Below, one piece after another: positions 61,551 to 64,000 of a DNA stretch of 64,000 nt. Origin of the DNA: an uncultured Gemmatimonadales bacterium (lineage in GTDB: Bacteria; Gemmatimonadota; Gemmatimonadetes; JACCXV01; JAHWKZ01); assembly GCA_947259315.1 (NCBI GenBank), contig CAMYLR010000021.1, forward strand, positions 1 through 64,000. Reading direction: 5' to 3'. Each line of letters opens with the position of its first letter. The first letter of the stretch is position 1. The position numbers were made by a program, and so were the translations under genes. Below the pieces are notes generated by a model. That model saw nothing but the letters and a program-made list of their open reading frames with translations. It was not told the DNA's origin and searched no databases.

Positions 61551-63792
61551 CTGGGACTGGACTACGATTCGAGATTCGCGATTGGTGCAGGTCCTGGTCG
61601 TGTATTTGGCTGGTGGCTGGGCGGTACTCGAGGCGGTCGGGTTGCTGGTCGATGCCTTCGACGGGCCAAAATGGGTGGTCCGGGGCGCGTTCGTGGTTCT
61701 CGTCATCGGGCTCATCGTCACCCTGCTCGCCGTTTGGGCGCATTCACAGCGCGCTGTTCAAGAGGATCAAACCCGTCGAAGGAATCGAGCGCTGCTAGCC
61801 GGCGTCCTGACGATCTCGCTGCTGTTGATCGCGGCCGGACTATTTTTCATCGTGCGCGACCGGGGTCGCAGTCTTGGTCCACCCTTAGCGGTCGCCGAAA
61901 GCGCTGGACCCGGCATCGCGATTCTACCCTTTCACGTCAACGACCCTGAACTGAATCGCTGGCGCGAGGGGATGGTCGACCTGCTGTCGACAAACCTCGA
62001 CGGCGCCGGCGGGCTACGGGCGATCGACAGCCGGACGGTGTTGGCGCGGTGGCGTCAGCTGGTAGCGGCCGACGAAACGGCCGATCTGCCGACCACCCTG
62101 CAGATCGCTCAGTCGAGCGGTGCTCGGTACGCTCTGGTCGGCAGTGTCGTCTCGAGTGGCGACAACATGCGCGTAGTGGCCGATGTGTACGATCTCGAGA
62201 GCGGGACGAACCTGGGTCAGGAGCGGGTTGAGGGCGTGCCGGACTCGATATTCGGACTCGTCGACCAGCTGTCGATCCAAGCGCTGGGCTTGGTCCTCGA
62301 AGAAGGCGATGACGAACTCCCAAATGTCGACCTAGCGGGCATCACGACGCAATCGGTGACAGCACTCAAGTCGTACCTCGAGGGCGAGACGCTGCTGCGG
62401 TCGTCGAGCTTCCGCGAGGCGATTCCGGCGTACGAGGAAGCGATCGAAGCCGACTCAACGTTCGCGCTGGCGTACTATCGGCTGAGCAATGCTCTCGGCT
62501 GGCTGGAAACGCTGGAGAGCGGGAGAGCACAGGAAACGCTAGACGAAGCGACCCGGTACGCCGACCGTCTGCCGGAACGCGACCGCAATCTGCTCGAGGT
62601 CAGCCAGGCGTACTACGACGACGATCGGTACGACTCAAGCGAGCTCGCGTTGGCCGCCACGCAGCGGTATCCGGACGACCCCGAGGCGTGGTTTCTCCTC
62701 GGCGAGGTTTACTTCCACAGACCGGCCCAGACGATCGCCACGCGCGAGGACCAAGACGGTGCGTTCACCCGCGCGACCGAGCTCGATCCATTCTATACAC
62801 CGGCCTATATCCACCCCCTCGATAACGCGTTCAAGTACGCCGACAGCACGGCAGCGACACAACTAATCGAGCAGTACGAACAGTACGCCGCCGGCACTGA
62901 GTACGACGTCGCCTACGAGACCGCGTATAAGCTCCTGTTTGGCGACTCACTCAGCCGGGCCGAACCGTCCATCCTGGACACGCTTTCCACCTTCGTTCTG
63001 GCCCGAATAGGCAACCTGCTCCAGCACCCGCGGGGCGCCCGGCTGCGCACTGAGGCGATGCTACGACTCGTCGATCGACCGGAGTCGCAGGACCTGTATG
63101 CGAACTTCCTGCCGCTCATCATGATCAATGAGGGACGGCTCGGAGATGGGCTCCGCGCCCTGGCGGAGAGACCCGCCAACGATGAGTACTTCAACTTCCT
63201 GTTGGCTCTCTATTACGGCGGTATGAGAGAAGATCTCGCCGCACTGACGGCGGCCTCCGAGCTCGGACCGGCGGACAGCCTCCCGAGCACCAAGTGGGCG
63301 GTCGCCGCGTTGATGGCGATTGAAGAAGGGCGCGAGCAAGAGGCCGACTCCATACGAGTGTTGGCCGAGGAATTTGTTGATCGTTTCTACGCTGAGGGCG
63401 ATTCGGCCCAGGCGCACGGGATCGAGATCGGCATTAAGACCCTCGACGGCCGCCGCGCCATGCTGGCCGGCCGCGACGACGAGGCGTTCCGATTGTTGGA
63501 TGAAGTGTTCCGCGAAGGTCCACCGGCGTTTGTTTTCGGGTGGATCATGGAGCTGCTCGACCGCATGGGGCGGCCGGAAGAGGCGATCCGTTACGGGTTG
63601 GTTTTCGGACCGAACCCCTGGATGGGGATCCCGTTGGGAAAGCTGTACGAGAAGACCGGCGATCGAGACGGAGCGCTAGAGGCTTATGGCTGGGTCACCC
63701 TAGCGTGGGAAGACGCCGACCCGCTGCTCCAACCCATAATCGCCGAAGCCCGCCAGGCGATCGCTCGACTGCAAGGACTCCAGCGCGGCTGA
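61543..63792 (+). CDS. Membrane-anchored TolB-N-like/TPR protein
   Basis: A 749-residue protein starting at GTG. Two membrane helices (~12-35 and ~45-65; VQVLVVYLAGGWAVLEAVGLLV, VVRGAFVVLVIGLIVTLLAVW) and a third at ~85-105 lead to a FlgO/TolB-N-type domain (PGIAILPFHVNDPELNRWREGMVDLLSTNL; SGARYALVGSVVSSGDNMRVVADVYD). From ~270 on there are TPR-like helical repeats (EAIPAYEEAIEADSTFALAYYRLSNALG, DDPEAWFLLGEVYFHRP, RDGALEAYGWVTLAW). Related proteins are often linked to cyclase or kinase modules that here are absent. Likely a scaffold or signalling protein. Confidence 0.82.
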   Translation: MNNWDWTTIRDSRLVQVLVVYLAGGWAVLEAVGLLVDAFDGPKWVVRGAFVVLVIGLIVTLLAVWAHSQRAVQEDQTRRRNRALLAGVLTISLLLIAAGLFFIVRDRGRSLGPPLAVAESAGPGIAILPFHVNDPELNRWREGMVDLLSTNLDGAGGLRAIDSRTVLARWRQLVAADETADLPTTLQIAQSSGARYALVGSVVSSGDNMRVVADVYDLESGTNLGQERVEGVPDSIFGLVDQLSIQALGLVLEEGDDELPNVDLAGITTQSVTALKSYLEGETLLRSSSFREAIPAYEEAIEADSTFALAYYRLSNALGWLETLESGRAQETLDEATRYADRLPERDRNLLEVSQAYYDDDRYDSSELALAATQRYPDDPEAWFLLGEVYFHRPAQTIATREDQDGAFTRATELDPFYTPAYIHPLDNAFKYADSTAATQLIEQYEQYAAGTEYDVAYETAYKLLFGDSLSRAEPSILDTLSTFVLARIGNLLQHPRGARLRTEAMLRLVDRPESQDLYANFLPLIMINEGRLGDGLRALAERPANDEYFNFLLALYYGGMREDLAALTAASELGPADSLPSTKWAVAALMAIEEGREQEADSIRVLAEEFVDRFYAEGDSAQAHGIEIGIKTLDGRRAMLAGRDDEAFRLLDEVFREGPPAFVFGWIMELLDRMGRPEEAIRYGLVFGPNPWMGIPLGKLYEKTGDRDGALEAYGWVTLAWEDADPLLQPIIAEARQAIARLQGLQRG

Positions 63793-63849
63793 TCCTGTCG
63801 TTAGCGAAACCCTTCATCGATCGGGTCGTAGGATTGGAAGGGTGCCGCC

Positions 63850-64000
63850 ATGGAACGTAGGAAGCGAACACGACGCAAGCTCCTAGCTTATTTGGCATTC
63901 GTGTTTGGCCTTACGTGGTTCTTCGCTGGACTGCTCATCCTTTCTGGCGAGACAGCGCGAGCGAACCCCGGTCACGTACTCGGCATCATGTGGTCGCCGG
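63850..64000 (+). CDS. Membrane protein, cut by the window edge
   Basis: An ORF begins at ATG 63850 with GGAAGGG upstream and is open to the end of the window (50 codons). It begins with a strongly basic stretch (MERRKRTRRK) and a hydrophobic segment (LLAYLAFVFGLTWFFAGLLIL), continuing SGETARANPGHVLGIMWSP. This beginning is compatible with a CPBP-family intramembrane protease, but the diagnostic motifs would lie beyond the edge. Confidence 0.6.
   Translation, partial: MERRKRTRRKLLAYLAFVFGLTWFFAGLLILSGETARANPGHVLGIMWSP

Overview
The window reads as a high-GC (roughly 60-65% by eye), gene-dense chromosome segment of a Gram-negative aerobic or facultatively anaerobic heterotroph. Two large TonB-dependent receptors with carboxypeptidase-regulatory-like N-termini, many lipoproteins, a clade II (Sec-exported) nitrous oxide reductase cluster and a TolB-N/TPR protein led by two membrane helices together suggest a Gemmatimonadota-like bacterium. 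This is inference from gene content; no rRNA is present. The first ~2.5 kb (citrate synthase, ribosomal protein L31, the C-terminal half of a HemW-like protein) is visibly lower in GC and looks proteobacterial. It is joined inside an ORF to a DUF4440-type lipoprotein at about 2.54 kb, which is either a contig misjoin or a real recombination scar.

Layout. 0-2.5 kb: gltA, rpmE, DnaA-box cluster, HemW fragment. 2.5-3.2 kb: DUF4440 lipoprotein start and a truncated carboxymuconolactone decarboxylase-like gene. 3.2-7.1 kb (minus strand): a compact operon of a 41-aa membrane peptide, an ECF sigma factor, a zinc-finger anti-sigma domain fused to an O6-alkylguanine-DNA alkyltransferase, a nitrilase, a GNAT, a DM13 protein and a DUF427 protein. 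7.2-12.6 kb: secreted proteins, an AtuA C-terminal-domain protein, DUF481 porin-like protein and a TonB receptor. 12.6-23.2 kb: acyl-CoA metabolism (ADP-forming acyl-CoA synthetase, enoyl-CoA hydratase, AtuA/DUF1446, acyl-CoA carboxylase beta) interleaved with an MsrP-like molybdoenzyme plus b-type cytochrome, a cupin lipoprotein and MscS. 23.5-28.4 kb: TonB receptor with a beta-helix-like lipoprotein. 29.5-32.2 kb: SLC13 transporter and small proteins.

32.2-37.5 kb: formate dehydrogenase locus: fdhD divergent from fdhB (NuoE-NuoF fusion) and fdhA. The fdhA reading frame crosses an in-frame UGA at the selenocysteine position, followed by a clear bacterial SECIS hairpin, so 34782-37526 is one selenoprotein gene. 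37.5-40.3 kb: hydrolase, Coa1-like, small alarmone hydrolase-like HD protein, cold-shock protein with a long leader, and an orphan ~190-nt RNA gene with its own consensus promoter and strong terminator. 40.3-45 kb: second SLC13 transporter, a stress operon (DUF4136, CBS pair, tandem UspA, DUF5335) and a ZIP transporter.

45-53.9 kb (minus strand): nos region. A PAS histidine kinase, two NarL-type response regulators (one frameshifted by a deletion), a lipoprotein cytochrome c, nosZ, a CBS protein, a NosB-like membrane protein, nosD, nosF and nosY. A ~19-bp GTGGGGA-centred near-palindrome occurs upstream of the intact regulator gene, of the cytochrome c-nosZ operon and of the distant CBS/UspA stress operon, suggesting one oxygen/redox-type regulon. 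54.1-56.6 kb: PLP decarboxylase translationally coupled to an FGE-like lipoprotein, and a small DUF427 protein. 56.8-64 kb: TSUP transporter, YceI, proton-translocating transhydrogenase (three subunits), MOSC protein, TPR protein and an unfinished membrane protein.

No rRNA, tRNA, CRISPR array, transposase or prophage gene was recognised.
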